A DNA stretch of 60,247 bases from an actinobacterium SCGC AAA028-A23 (GTDB taxonomy: Bacteria; Actinomycetota; Actinomycetes; Nanopelagicales; Nanopelagicaceae): positions 1 through 60,247 of the forward strand of contig KB900573.1 in assembly GCA_000378905.1 (NCBI GenBank), in the 5' to 3' direction. A model generated the notes under the pieces. That model was given only the letters and a program-made list of their open reading frames with translations, ran no database searches and had not been told where the DNA came from. A program made the position numbers and the translations under genes. Below are positions 1-8,141 of the stretch, piece after piece. How positions within the stretch are numbered: position 1 is the stretch's first letter; each line of letters begins with the position of its first letter.

Positions 1-396
1 AACTTCAACGCCGGAACCTTGGGTAAATCAATGGTTGAAGGAAGAATTAGTGCAGGTGTAGTGGTCGGTGATGGAAGTGACATCGGTGGCGGTGCATCAA
101 TTATGGGAACACTAAGTGGTGGTGGCAAAGAGATTATTTCAGTTGGCCAACGCACTCTGCTGGGAGCTAATTCTGGAATTGGAATTAGCTTAGGAGATGA
201 CTGCATAGTTGAGGCTGGCATTTACATAACAGCTGGTTCAAAAATAACTTTGCCTGATGGAAAAATCGTTAAGGCTAAGGATTTAAGTGGCGCAAACAAC
301 CTACTATTTAGAAGAAATTCTCAATCTGGTTCACTTGAAGTATTATCTAAAACCGGCACTTGGAGTGGCTTAAACTCAGTTCTCCACAACAACTAA
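1..396 (+). CDS. dapD: 2,3,4,5-tetrahydropyridine-2,6-dicarboxylate N-succinyltransferase, C-terminal part
   Basis: This is the 3' part of a gene whose start lies before the window; the reading frame is open from base 1 (NFNAGT...). The protein would transfer a succinyl group from succinyl-CoA to tetrahydrodipicolinate in lysine and diaminopimelate synthesis, which also feeds peptidoglycan. The visible part carries left-handed beta-helix hexapeptide repeats ([20 protein letters not shown], then a segment with [14 protein letters not shown]) typical of actinobacterial DapD, followed by the short C-terminal tail. The TTG at base 19 is internal, not a start. The stop overlaps the stop of the convergent glycosyltransferase gene by 4 bases, and no terminator hairpin lies between them. 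The identification is confident; completeness upstream cannot be judged. Confidence 0.93.
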   Translation, partial: NFNAGTLGKSMVEGRISAGVVVGDGSDIGGGASIMGTLSGGGKEIISVGQRTLLGANSGIGISLGDDCIVEAGIYITAGSKITLPDGKIVKAKDLSGANNLLFRRNSQSGSLEVLSKTGTWSGLNSVLHNN

Positions 397-1367
397 CCTT
401 TAAGTAAGTTTTTTGGCGATGTAATAAAGCCAACTCCCCAAGACATGTGCATGGTTGCTAAAACTAAAGGCATAAGAAGTTTGTCAGTAATTTTCCTACC
501 GATCATAAATCCACCAATTACTATGGTAAAGATATAAACCATTAATGGAAGCAGTAATAGCGGAGTAACAAAAACTCCTGAAACTAAAGAAAATAGATTT
601 ACAACCAATGCAAATGGTGGAGCTAAATAGCGGAAGCTGCTTGTATTACTGTGAGTTCGAGTTATAACTCGACGCCACCTGCCATACTGGAAATACTGTC
701 GGGCTAACTTAGAAAAGGTTTTCCGAGGTCGATATGTAACAACTAATCTTGGATCAAACCAGATTAATCCACCTTGTTTTCGAATTCTATAATTTAACTC
801 CCAATCTTGTGCCCTAATGAATCTCTCATCAAAACCGCCTGCGGCCAAAATTGCTGATTTCTTAAATGTTCCTAAATAAACAGTCTCTGACTCACCCGCA
901 CCGCCACCGGTGTGAAATTTAGATGGTCCTACTCCCAATTTAGAGCGCATTGCCTGCGCAATAGTTCTTTGCAAGCCTTGATCACTATCTGCAAACATAA
1001 TTCCGCCAACATTTACCGCGCCTGTTTCTTTCATAATTGATACCGCACTCTTGATATATGTTTTGGATATCTCAGCATGGCCATCAATCCGGCAAATAAT
1101 CTCAAAAGAGCTCGCCTTTATTGCCAAGTTCAATCCTGCAGCAGTTAAACCAGTTGGATTTTTAACTAATTTAACTCTTTTGTCTTTTGCAGCTATTTTC
1201 TGTGCAATCAAATCAGTTGAATCTTTAGATGGTCCTAGAGCTAAAATTACTTCTAATTCACCATCATAATCTTGCTGAAGAATGGCTGTGATGCAATTTT
1301 CTAAATCAGACTCTTCGTTTAAAATCGGCAAAATTACCGAGACTGAAGGTGCAGATAAATCATTCAT
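393..1367 (-). CDS. Family 2 glycosyltransferase with C-terminal membrane segments
   Basis: A 324-residue GT2 (GT-A fold) transferase of the ExoA/succinoglycan type that likely adds a sugar to a lipid-linked surface polysaccharide at the inner face of the membrane. The N-terminus has the nucleotide-binding strand [11 protein letters not shown], the Asp of the DXD-like motif is in RIDGH (about residue 95), and [18 protein letters not shown] holds the acceptor/base region. Hydrophobic segments near residues 250-280 and 280-310 anchor it. The start is supported by a strong GGAGGG ribosome site a few bases upstream. It is divergent from the LytR-CpsA-Psr gene and near ugd, which suggests a small surface-glycan locus. 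The exact sugar and acceptor are not readable from sequence. Confidence 0.85.
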   Translation of the reverse strand: MNDLSAPSVSVILPILNEESDLENCITAILQQDYDGELEVILALGPSKDSTDLIAQKIAAKDKRVKLVKNPTGLTAAGLNLAIKASSFEIICRIDGHAEISKTYIKSAVSIMKETGAVNVGGIMFADSDQGLQRTIAQAMRSKLGVGPSKFHTGGGAGESETVYLGTFKKSAILAAGGFDERFIRAQDWELNYRIRKQGGLIWFDPRLVVTYRPRKTFSKLARQYFQYGRWRRVITRTHSNTSSFRYLAPPFALVVNLFSLVSGVFVTPLLLLPLMVYIFTIVIGGFMIGRKITDKLLMPLVLATMHMSWGVGFITSPKNLLKG

Positions 1368-1414
1368 GCCCCCTCCATTCTTTATTTGTACCCAACTATT
1401 CCCTGCCCATAATC

Positions 1415-1420
1415 TAGGAT
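1415..1420 (+). promoter_or_regulatory. -10 box TAGGAT for a probable leaderless transcript
   Basis: TAGGAT lies exactly 6 bases before the ATG of the LytR-CpsA-Psr gene. This puts the expected transcription start at or next to the A of the ATG. No Shine-Dalgarno sequence precedes the ATG. Confidence 0.55.
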
Positions 1421-1426
1421 AAGAAG

Positions 1427-2527
1427 ATGAAATCTGCTCGAAGCATCAGGATCTTTACCGGTATTTCGCTGGCAACTCTAGCAATATCTGCAATTAGCGC
1501 CTTAGCTTTTGGGACAGTCACCGCATCTATAAACAAAATAGATGCATTCGCTGGAATAGATGATCGACCTGACAAGAAGTCTTCAGCAGTTAACTATTTA
1601 CTTGTTGGATCAGATACACGAGAAGGATTATCTAAGGCCGAGTTAAAAGCACTTCGTGTTGGATCGGTTGCAACAGCTGCTGGAAAACGATCTGACACTA
1701 TGTTGCTTGTTCATATTTCAAAGGCTCGAGATAAGGCTGTTCTAGTTTCGATCCCTCGTGATACATATGCACTAATTCCTGAACATCTAAACAAATCAGG
1801 TAAAATGGTTCCCGCTACTCACTCAAAAATTAACTCAGCTTTTAATTGGGGTGGAGCTCCTTTACTAATTCAAACTCTGGAGCAAATGACCCAATTAAAA
1901 ATTGATCACTATGTAGAGGTAAATTTTGCTGGGTTTGCAAGAGTTGTTGATTCATTAGGTGGAATTGAAGTTTGTACTAAGAAAGACATTGATGACCCAA
2001 AGAGCCATTTAGTCCTTGCCGCAGGAGTGCATACATTAAATGGAATTGAAGCTTTGAAATATGTGCGAACAAGAGAGTTTGATGGATTAGGAGATCTTGG
2101 CAGAATGCAAAGACAGCAAGCATTTATGTCTTCGGTGATTAAAAAAGCAACAAGTGCTGGAGTTCTTTTAAATCCAATTACAATGACTAATTTCATAAAC
2201 TCATCCCTTGCAGCAGTAACAACTGATGAAGGGCTTAAAAACTCAGATTTAATTACACTTGCCAAGCAAATGAAATCACTAGCAACCTCAAATGTAAGAA
2301 CGTTGACTGTACCGCTATCGAATTTAAATTATTATGCAAATGGCGTGACTGCATCAGTTCTTTGGGATCCAGTTCTTGCCCCTGAATTATGGGATCGTTT
2401 GCGTGAGGACAGGGCTGTAATTGATGAGGTAACCCCATCACCTTCACCATCATCAACAAAAAGTGCTGAAGTTGAAATCGTGGATAAGTTTAAAACCCGA
2501 ACGGCCGAAGATAATATCTGCCGATAA
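1427..2527 (+). CDS. LytR-CpsA-Psr (LCP) family cell-wall glycopolymer ligase
   Basis: A 366-residue membrane-anchored LCP protein. The family transfers lipid-linked glycopolymers (teichoic acid, arabinogalactan or capsule) to peptidoglycan outside the membrane. A single N-terminal membrane segment spans about residues 8-35. The LCP domain follows with NYLLVGSDTR, RSDTMLLVHI, the Arg-rich SIPRDTYALIP segment, HSKINSAFNWGG and DSLGGIEVC, and the conserved KYVRTR...GDLGRMQRQQ block that contacts the pyrophosphate lipid. The C-terminal tail is Ser/Pro rich with no recognised domain. It is followed after 28 bases by ugd, and the divergent neighbour is a glycosyltransferase, so it probably attaches a uronic-acid-containing polymer to the wall. 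The start is set by a -10-like box 6 bases upstream. The polymer itself is unknown. Confidence 0.9.
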   Translation: MKSARSIRIFTGISLATLAISAISALAFGTVTASINKIDAFAGIDDRPDKKSSAVNYLLVGSDTREGLSKAELKALRVGSVATAAGKRSDTMLLVHISKARDKAVLVSIPRDTYALIPEHLNKSGKMVPATHSKINSAFNWGGAPLLIQTLEQMTQLKIDHYVEVNFAGFARVVDSLGGIEVCTKKDIDDPKSHLVLAAGVHTLNGIEALKYVRTREFDGLGDLGRMQRQQAFMSSVIKKATSAGVLLNPITMTNFINSSLAAVTTDEGLKNSDLITLAKQMKSLATSNVRTLTVPLSNLNYYANGVTASVLWDPVLAPELWDRLREDRAVIDEVTPSPSPSSTKSAEVEIVDKFKTRTAEDNICR

Positions 2528-2543
2528 TTATCTAACTCTTAGA

Positions 2544-2549
2544 TAGGCT
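2544..2549 (+). promoter_or_regulatory. -10 box TAGGCT for ugd, probable leaderless start
   Basis: TAGGCT sits 6 bases before the ugd ATG in the short gap after the LCP stop codon, and no ribosome-binding sequence is visible. It suggests ugd has its own promoter rather than relying only on read-through. Confidence 0.5.
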
Positions 2550-2555
2550 CTTGTC

Positions 2556-3872
2556 ATGACGTTGAAGCTTTCAGTAATTGGTACTGGATATCTAGGTGCT
2601 ACGCACGCAGCATGTATGGCCAGCCTTGGATTTGAAGTTATCGGCTTTGATACAGATGCAAACAAAATTCAAACGTTGAGCAAAGGTAAAGTCCCATTTT
2701 ATGAGCCAGATTTAGAAGAGTTGTTAACTGCTCAGATTGACTCTGGCAGACTTAAATTTACAACTCAGATAGAAGATTTGGGTTCTGCCGATGTGCATTT
2801 TATTTGTGTAGGAACTCCTCAAGTTTCAAATGGAAATGCGGCAGACCTAACCTATGTGAATTCTGCCCTTGAGGCGATAGCAAAGTTTGTAAAACCTGGT
2901 GGATTAGTAGTCGGCAAATCAACTGTTCCAGTAGGAACTGCATCTAGATTGCGACAAAGATTACAAGAGATTAATTCAGGTGCTGATCTTGCATGGAATC
3001 CAGAATTTCTAAGAGAAGGTTTTGCGGTTGAAGATACTCTTAAACCAAACCGGCTAGTCGTTGGAGTAGTTAGTGACAAAGCAGAGAACATTTTAAAAGA
3101 AGTTTATGCAACTAACTTAAAAGAAAATACGCCATGGGTAAGAGCTGATTTACCAACTGCAGAGCTAGTAAAGGTGGCAGCGAATTCGTTTTTAGCCACT
3201 AAAATTTCTTTTATTAATGCAATGGCTGAAGTCTGCGAGGCATCTGGCGGCGATGTAACGGTACTTGCAAAGGCCATTGGGTATGACCCAAGAATTGGTA
3301 GTCGATTCTTACAAGCAGGAATTGGATTTGGTGGCGGTTGCTTACCAAAAGATATTAGAGCATTCATGGCGCGAGCTGAAGAATTAGGCGCTAAACAAGC
3401 CGTTGAATTTCTCAAAGAAGTAGATGCTATTAACCTACGTGCTCGTCAAAGAATTATTGAATTGGTTCGTAAAGATTTATCAAATGATTTGGTCGGAAAA
3501 AAGATTGCAGTCTTGGGCGCAGCATTTAAACCAGATAGTGATGATGTTCGTGACTCCCCTGCATTGGATATTTGTGCACAAATTCAGGCAGCTGGCGCGG
3601 ATGTAACTGTTCATGATCCTAAAGCAATTGCTAATGCACAAAAACGCTTCCCTGGTTTGAAATTTTCTGAAGAGATAAACCAAACCTTGCAGGATGCCGA
3701 ACTTGTATTACACCTGACTGAATGGAAAATTTATCGTGAAATTAATCCAGCACAGGTAAAGGCGTTGGTAAAGAAGGCAATAATTATTGATGGTCGAAAC
3801 GCACTAGATCGAGATTTATGGGTTAAGGCTGGATGGAAATTTAGAGCACTTGGTCGATCAAGCCATGAATAA
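2556..3872 (+). CDS. ugd: UDP-glucose 6-dehydrogenase
   Basis: A full-length (438 aa) nucleotide-sugar dehydrogenase that oxidises UDP-glucose twice with NAD to UDP-glucuronate, a precursor for surface polysaccharide. The N-terminal Rossmann motif is VIGTGYLGATHAACMASLG with the acidic FDTD that selects NAD. GTPQ...GNAADLTYV and KSTVPVGT are the usual substrate/cofactor loops. The catalytic cysteine is Cys262 in GIGFGGGCLPKD. The C-terminal domain starts near residue 315 with VAVLGAAFKPDSDDVRDSPA (variant KIAVLG). GDP-mannose dehydrogenase is the main alternative, but the pattern fits UGD better. It overlaps the next gene by 8 bases if that gene starts at its ATG. Confidence 0.93.
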   Translation: MTLKLSVIGTGYLGATHAACMASLGFEVIGFDTDANKIQTLSKGKVPFYEPDLEELLTAQIDSGRLKFTTQIEDLGSADVHFICVGTPQVSNGNAADLTYVNSALEAIAKFVKPGGLVVGKSTVPVGTASRLRQRLQEINSGADLAWNPEFLREGFAVEDTLKPNRLVVGVVSDKAENILKEVYATNLKENTPWVRADLPTAELVKVAANSFLATKISFINAMAEVCEASGGDVTVLAKAIGYDPRIGSRFLQAGIGFGGGCLPKDIRAFMARAEELGAKQAVEFLKEVDAINLRARQRIIELVRKDLSNDLVGKKIAVLGAAFKPDSDDVRDSPALDICAQIQAAGADVTVHDPKAIANAQKRFPGLKFSEEINQTLQDAELVLHLTEWKIYREINPAQVKALVKKAIIIDGRNALDRDLWVKAGWKFRALGRSSHE

Positions 3873-4257
3873 TGCAATTGATCAACTGCTTGCTTTAAAA
3901 ACCTGGGCTGTTGTTGGCTTAAGTGATAACCCAGATAGAGCGGCTTATTCAGTTGCCAAAAAACTTATTGATAAAGGCCACACTGTCATTCCCGTCCACC
4001 CAAAGGCTGAAACTGTTCATGGCCAAAAAGGTTATGCAACGTTAGCTGAAGTACCAGTATCGATTGATGTTGTAGATATTTTTGTAAACTCACAAGTTGC
4101 AGGTGAGGTAGTAGATCAAGCAATCACAGTAGGTGCTAAAGGTGTTTGGCTACAACTTGATGTGATAGATGAAAACGCAGTTAAGCGAGCATCTGATGCC
4201 GGATTAATAGCAGTTATGAATCGTTGCCCTGCGATTGAGTACGCAAAAAGAGTTTAA
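3865..4257 (+). CDS. CoA-binding domain protein (YccU-like)
   Basis: A small (130 aa) single-domain protein with a CoA_binding Rossmann fold, recognised from TWAVVGLSDNPDRAAYSVAKKL near the N-terminus, the VIPVHPKAE strand and VDIFVNSQVAGEVVDQAI. The family is widespread and the fold matches succinyl-CoA synthetase alpha, but its cellular role is not established. I start it at ATG 3865; an in-frame TTG at 3850 would add five residues. It overlaps the 3' end of ugd and its stop directly abuts the stop of the convergent PurK-like gene. It should not be read as PurE, although PurE often neighbours PurK in actinobacteria; none of PurE's signature motifs are present. Confidence 0.8.
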   Translation: MNNAIDQLLALKTWAVVGLSDNPDRAAYSVAKKLIDKGHTVIPVHPKAETVHGQKGYATLAEVPVSIDVVDIFVNSQVAGEVVDQAITVGAKGVWLQLDVIDENAVKRASDAGLIAVMNRCPAIEYAKRV

Positions 4258-5079
4258 TTACTCCTCTATCTTTCCACTGTAATAATCTTGAGTGTGAATA
4301 ATTTCAGTCAACAAATACTCTAAATCATCACCTGCAATTCCAACCTGCTTTATTGATTGGTCAAACTTTAAGCTTGGATTTCTAGCCATCAGATGCAAAT
4401 ATGGACGATAGTCATCACTATCTTTATCAGTTTCTAAGTTGCCGGTTACTACAAATCTTTCAGCAATTTTTGTGCTCCCAAGAGGTAAATCTAAAACCGC
4501 TCTTAGACTTTGTTCATAAAAACTTGTTACTGAGCCAAATTGGCTCCAATATTTTGCATCTGGTGTTACCCAGTTAAACCCAATTAATTTCTTATAGTCC
4601 GCCGCATCAACTAGGAGCTCAAACCCTCCAATTAAGTTGAGCTCTGCTGCTAAATTCATAACTGACTGCTGAATTTGCGCAGAGATTTCATCTGTAATTC
4701 CAGGAAGAGGAGTGATTGACAGTTGATTTGAAATTAGTGTAATTGGCCAAGAAGAAAGTTGTGCATGGGCAGATCTAGCTACAAATATCGATAGGTAATC
4801 TCCACTAATTGGGAAAGTCTCAATCTTTTCAAGTTGCTCAAGGGTTTTAGATGTTGGATAAATTGTTATGCCTAATTTCTCTGCACTCTTGATTGTTGGA
4901 AGCTTTACTATTCTTGGATCAACAAACAAAAATGATTGATCTTCTGCAAATTTAACTAAATCTGTTGCAGACATGGGCTGGCTACTGCATTTAATGCTAA
5001 CGCCTAATTTTCGAGCCTGTTCGGCATAAACAATCTGCCCCCACTCTTGGGTGATTAGACCAATTGATGGTGTGCTCAT
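4258..5079 (-). CDS. PurK-derived protein lacking the ATP-grasp core
   Basis: A 273-residue protein that I recognise as a derivative of PurK (N5-carboxyaminoimidazole ribonucleotide synthase, normally about 370-400 aa). The N-terminal IGLITQEWGQ...KLGVSIK region resembles the PurK Rossmann-like domain. Residues about 160-190 onward retain SVTSFYEQSLRAVLDLPLGST, a near-signature PurK block, and the C-terminus RPYLHLMARNPSLKF...GDDLEYLL matches the PurK C-terminal domain. Between them about 100 residues are missing, including the glycine-rich ATP-binding loop, and the usual metal/substrate motif NE-x-PRPHNSGHW is replaced by FNWVTPDAKYW. It is therefore unlikely to make N5-CAIR. The frame is intact over 273 codons, arguing for a retained, possibly repurposed, function. 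It is divergent from maf with 20 bases between the starts. Homology is an inference by eye. Confidence 0.7.
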   Translation of the reverse strand: MSTPSIGLITQEWGQIVYAEQARKLGVSIKCSSQPMSATDLVKFAEDQSFLFVDPRIVKLPTIKSAEKLGITIYPTSKTLEQLEKIETFPISGDYLSIFVARSAHAQLSSWPITLISNQLSITPLPGITDEISAQIQQSVMNLAAELNLIGGFELLVDAADYKKLIGFNWVTPDAKYWSQFGSVTSFYEQSLRAVLDLPLGSTKIAERFVVTGNLETDKDSDDYRPYLHLMARNPSLKFDQSIKQVGIAGDDLEYLLTEIIHTQDYYSGKIEE

Positions 5080-5099
5080 GTATTAAGGTTACCTGCATA

Positions 5100-5699
5100 A
5101 TGGTTCAGATAATTCTTGCCTCGGCCTCACCTTCACGCTACCGATTACTGGAAAGTGTTGGCATTATTCCTGAAGTTATAGTCAGTGGCGTTAATGAAGA
5201 GTCGCCTGAATTTGATCTTCTTAATCCTTCAGAATTAGTCCTAGCTTTAGCCACACTAAAAGCACAAGCCGTTAAAGAGTTGGCGCCAGCTAATTCGATC
5301 ATTATTGGTTGCGATTCAACCTTTGAGTTTGAAGGTAAATCCTTAGGTAAACCTGGCAGTTATGAGAATGCAATTCAAAGGTGTAAGCAATTAAGTGGTA
5401 AATCAGGTTTGCTCCACACTGGACACTGCGCAATAGATTTAAGATCAGGAAAAGAAGTTTCAAAGTTATCAACTTCAAAAGTGCAATTTGCTCAGATGAC
5501 AGATGAGGAAATTACTGATTATGTTAATTCAGGTGAGCCTCTAAACGTGGCAGGTGGATTTACCCTCGATGGATTGAGTGCACCATATATTTCAAATATT
5601 GAGGGTGAGCCAAGCGGGATCATTGGACTCTCACTACCCCTACTTAGAATGATGATTATCTCGCTCGGCTATAGCTGGCCTGAACTTAAGAATAAGTAA
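5100..5699 (+). CDS. maf: Maf-family nucleoside triphosphate pyrophosphatase
   Basis: A 199-residue Maf/Ham1-fold protein, likely hydrolysing non-canonical or dTTP/UTP nucleotides to monophosphates as house-cleaning. The N-terminal signature IILASASPSRYRLLESVGI is the Maf P-loop-like motif. CDSTFEFEGKSLGKP carries the conserved acidic metal site, and VAGGFTLDGLSAPYISNIEGEPSGIIGLSLP is the C-terminal signature. I use the ATG at 5100 because homology begins there; an upstream in-frame ATG at 5064 would run into the divergent neighbour. A TAAGGT box 10 bases upstream could serve as the -10, giving a leader of only a few bases. In actinobacteria maf often lies near purK or acyl-CoA carboxylase genes. 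Confidence 0.9.
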   Translation: MVQIILASASPSRYRLLESVGIIPEVIVSGVNEESPEFDLLNPSELVLALATLKAQAVKELAPANSIIIGCDSTFEFEGKSLGKPGSYENAIQRCKQLSGKSGLLHTGHCAIDLRSGKEVSKLSTSKVQFAQMTDEEITDYVNSGEPLNVAGGFTLDGLSAPYISNIEGEPSGIIGLSLPLLRMMIISLGYSWPELKNK

Positions 5700-5704
5700 T
5701 TATT

Positions 5705-5710
5705 TAGGAT
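5705..5710 (+). promoter_or_regulatory. -10 box TAGGAT upstream of the nucleoside catabolic operon
   Basis: TAGGAT lies 11 bases before the ATG of the purine nucleoside phosphorylase gene, in the 22-base gap after maf. The predicted transcript would have a leader of about 4-5 bases. The hexamer is identical to the one before the LCP gene. Confidence 0.45.
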
Positions 5711-5721
5711 AAGTTTGCCTT

Positions 5722-6531
5722 ATGAACAAGCTGTATAAAGACCCAATTGGTACCGCTGAGAAAGCGGCAAAAGCTATTGCAAAAATTACTGGCAAAGAAA
5801 AGCATGATGTTGCACTAATTATGGGTTCAGGATGGATCTCAGCAGCTGATGCACTTGGCAAACCAACACATGAATTTTCAGTTACAGATTTACCAGGATT
5901 TCCAGCTCCAACTGTGGCAGGCCATGGCGGAAAGATTCGTTCTTACACTTTATCCAATGGAACTAACGCGCTAGTTTTCCTAGGTCGCACACATTTGTAT
6001 GAAGGTTTGGGCATGGAACCTGTTGTCCATGGAGTTAGAACCGCAGTAAAGGCTGGATGTAAAAGTATTGTTTTAACCAATGCCTGTGGTGGGATCAATA
6101 CAGAATATAAAGTAGGTCAACCAGTTCTCATTAGAGATCACATATCTTTGACTGCTACTTCACCTCTAATTGGTGCTGATTTTGTAGATCTAACTGATTT
6201 GTACAGCAAACGCTTAAGAGAGATAGTTAAATCTGAAGATTCATCACTTGCCGAAGGTGTTTATGTACATTGGCGAGGCCCAGCATATGAAACTCCTGCC
6301 GAAATTAAAATGATGAGAACTTTAGGAGCAGATTTGGTAGGTATGTCAACGGTACCTGAAGCAATTGCTGCACATGCACTGGGTGCACAAATTCTTGCGA
6401 TTTCACTAGTTACAAATGCAGCAGCTGGTGTAACGGGCGAAAAGTTAAATCATGCTGAAGTTATTGCAGCAGGTAAAGCAGCGGCAGATCGTATGGGTAA
6501 TTTATTAGCAAAGGTTTTACCTAAGTTGTGA
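5722..6531 (+). CDS. punA: Purine nucleoside phosphorylase
   Basis: A 269-residue trimeric-type (PNP/MTAP family) phosphorylase that splits purine (deoxy)nucleosides with phosphate to base and (deoxy)ribose-1-phosphate. The phosphate loop is ALIMGSGW, followed by GHGGKIRSY, FLGRTHLYEG and TNACGGIN. The C-terminal VGMSTVPEAIAA and LVTNAAAG segments line the base site; the Asn of TNAAAG fits a 6-oxopurine (inosine/guanosine) preference. It is the first gene of a five-gene operon whose remaining members convert the sugar phosphate. The stop overlaps the GTG start of the next gene by 4 bases (GTGA), which indicates translational coupling. Confidence 0.93.
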   Translation: MNKLYKDPIGTAEKAAKAIAKITGKEKHDVALIMGSGWISAADALGKPTHEFSVTDLPGFPAPTVAGHGGKIRSYTLSNGTNALVFLGRTHLYEGLGMEPVVHGVRTAVKAGCKSIVLTNACGGINTEYKVGQPVLIRDHISLTATSPLIGADFVDLTDLYSKRLREIVKSEDSSLAEGVYVHWRGPAYETPAEIKMMRTLGADLVGMSTVPEAIAAHALGAQILAISLVTNAAAGVTGEKLNHAEVIAAGKAAADRMGNLLAKVLPKL

Positions 6532-8141
6532 TCTCAGATCAACTGCGTTTAGAGGCTAAGGATTGGATCAAACACGATCCAGATAGATCTACCGCACTGC
6601 AATTAGAAAAAATGTTGTCTGAGAGCGATAGCTCTGCTTTAGAAAAATGCTTTTCTGGCTTTCTAAAATTTGGCACAGCAGGCTTACGGGGTCCTATGGG
6701 ACCTGGCCCTTCCTGCATGAATAGAGCTGTTGTAAGCAGAACAGCCACAGCAATCGCCACATTCATGAAAAAACATGATTTCAATTCTGTAGTTATTGGT
6801 CGCGATGCAAGATATGGTTCTGATGATTTTGCAAAAGATAGTGCCGAAATATTTGCAGGAGCTGGATTTACAACATACGTATTACCTAGGCCCCTTCCAA
6901 CCCCAGTGCTTGCATATGCAATAAATAAGTTGAAGGCTAATGTTGGAATTATGGTTACCGCAAGCCATAATCCCGCTTCAGATAATGGATACAAGGTTTA
7001 TTTGGGTGGAGTTTTTGATGGTGTTAACTACCATGGATCACAAATAATCTCACCAGTAGATAATCAGATTTCAGATTACATATTAAATGTTGATAAAAAC
7101 CCTTCTCGCTCTTCAAACTACCAACTTGTTAGTGAATCTTTAATTGATGAGTATGTGGAGTGCGTTGCAGCCATAGCAACTGAACCAAATAACTTAAAGA
7201 TTGTTTACACTCCACTTCATGGTGTTGGGGCAGAAACACTAATTAAAGTTTTTAGCAAAGCTAAATTTCAAACACCAATTTTGGTCAAAGAACAAGAGGC
7301 TGCAGATCCAGACTTTCCCACTACTTTGTTTCCAAATCCTGAGGAGCAAGGAGTGCTAGATCTTGCAATCAAATATGCACAAGAAAATGCTGCGGATTTA
7401 ATCATCGCAAATGATCCAGATGCAGATCGTTGTGCTGTGGCAATAAACGACATAAATCTCGGATGGAAAATGCTTACCGGAGATCAAGTAGGTTCAATAA
7501 TAGGAAGTTATCTGATTCCAAAGAATCAATCAGTCAATGCTCAGGTAGCAAACTCTTTAGTTTCATCATCACTTTTAAGTAAAATTGCTGCAAAACACAA
7601 CCTGACTCACAAAGAAACCTTAACTGGCTTCAAATGGATTTCTAAAGTTGAAAATCTCATTTTTGGTTATGAGGAAGCCCTTGGATATTGCATTGACCCA
7701 ACTAATGTTAATGATAAAGATGGAATTAGTGCCGCATTAATAATTGCTCAAATTGCAGCTGATCTAAAAAATCAAGGCACAACTATTAATGATTATTTGC
7801 TTCAATTAGGCCAAGAGTATGGATTCCACTCAACTGAGCAAATATCAATTCGGTATGCAAAACTAGATTTAATCGATCAAACTTTGGTTAAAGTTACAAA
7901 TAATCCTCCAAAAGCACTTGGAGAATTTGAGCTAAAATCTATCGAAGATTTAAATAACTCTAAAAGCATGCCAACTGTCGGTATTAGATTGAATTATGGA
8001 AATAACATTCGGGTGATAATTAGACCAAGTGGTACTGAACCCAAATTAAAGTGCTACATCGAGGTAGTTTCTACCAGTCAAGAAGAGTCAGTTTTAATCA
8101 CCTCGCAAATTAAACAAGCATTGACTAAAGTACTCTCATGA
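6528..8141 (+). CDS. Phosphohexomutase-family enzyme, probable phosphopentomutase role
   Basis: A 537-residue alpha-D-phosphohexomutase superfamily enzyme. FGTAGLRGPMGPGP begins domain 1, the phosphoserine loop is TASHNP with Ser146, the metal loop is DPDADR, the sugar-binding loop is GYEEALGY, and the phosphate-binding loop is RPSGTEPKLKCY. Family members act on glucose, mannose or pentose phosphates. Being coupled between purine nucleoside phosphorylase and DeoC, it most likely interconverts (deoxy)ribose-1-phosphate and the 5-phosphate, replacing DeoB, which I do not see. It starts at GTG, overlapping the previous stop, and ends in an ATGA overlap with deoC. Phosphoglucomutase or phosphomannomutase activity cannot be excluded from sequence. 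Confidence 0.85.
   Translation: MISDQLRLEAKDWIKHDPDRSTALQLEKMLSESDSSALEKCFSGFLKFGTAGLRGPMGPGPSCMNRAVVSRTATAIATFMKKHDFNSVVIGRDARYGSDDFAKDSAEIFAGAGFTTYVLPRPLPTPVLAYAINKLKANVGIMVTASHNPASDNGYKVYLGGVFDGVNYHGSQIISPVDNQISDYILNVDKNPSRSSNYQLVSESLIDEYVECVAAIATEPNNLKIVYTPLHGVGAETLIKVFSKAKFQTPILVKEQEAADPDFPTTLFPNPEEQGVLDLAIKYAQENAADLIIANDPDADRCAVAINDINLGWKMLTGDQVGSIIGSYLIPKNQSVNAQVANSLVSSSLLSKIAAKHNLTHKETLTGFKWISKVENLIFGYEEALGYCIDPTNVNDKDGISAALIIAQIAADLKNQGTTINDYLLQLGQEYGFHSTEQISIRYAKLDLIDQTLVKVTNNPPKALGEFELKSIEDLNNSKSMPTVGIRLNYGNNIRVIIRPSGTEPKLKCYIEVVSTSQEESVLITSQIKQALTKVLS

Noticed and set aside
3850-4257. Reading the small gene after ugd as PurE because a PurK-like gene follows
   Set aside because: Its motifs are those of the CoA-binding fold; the PurE signature is absent.
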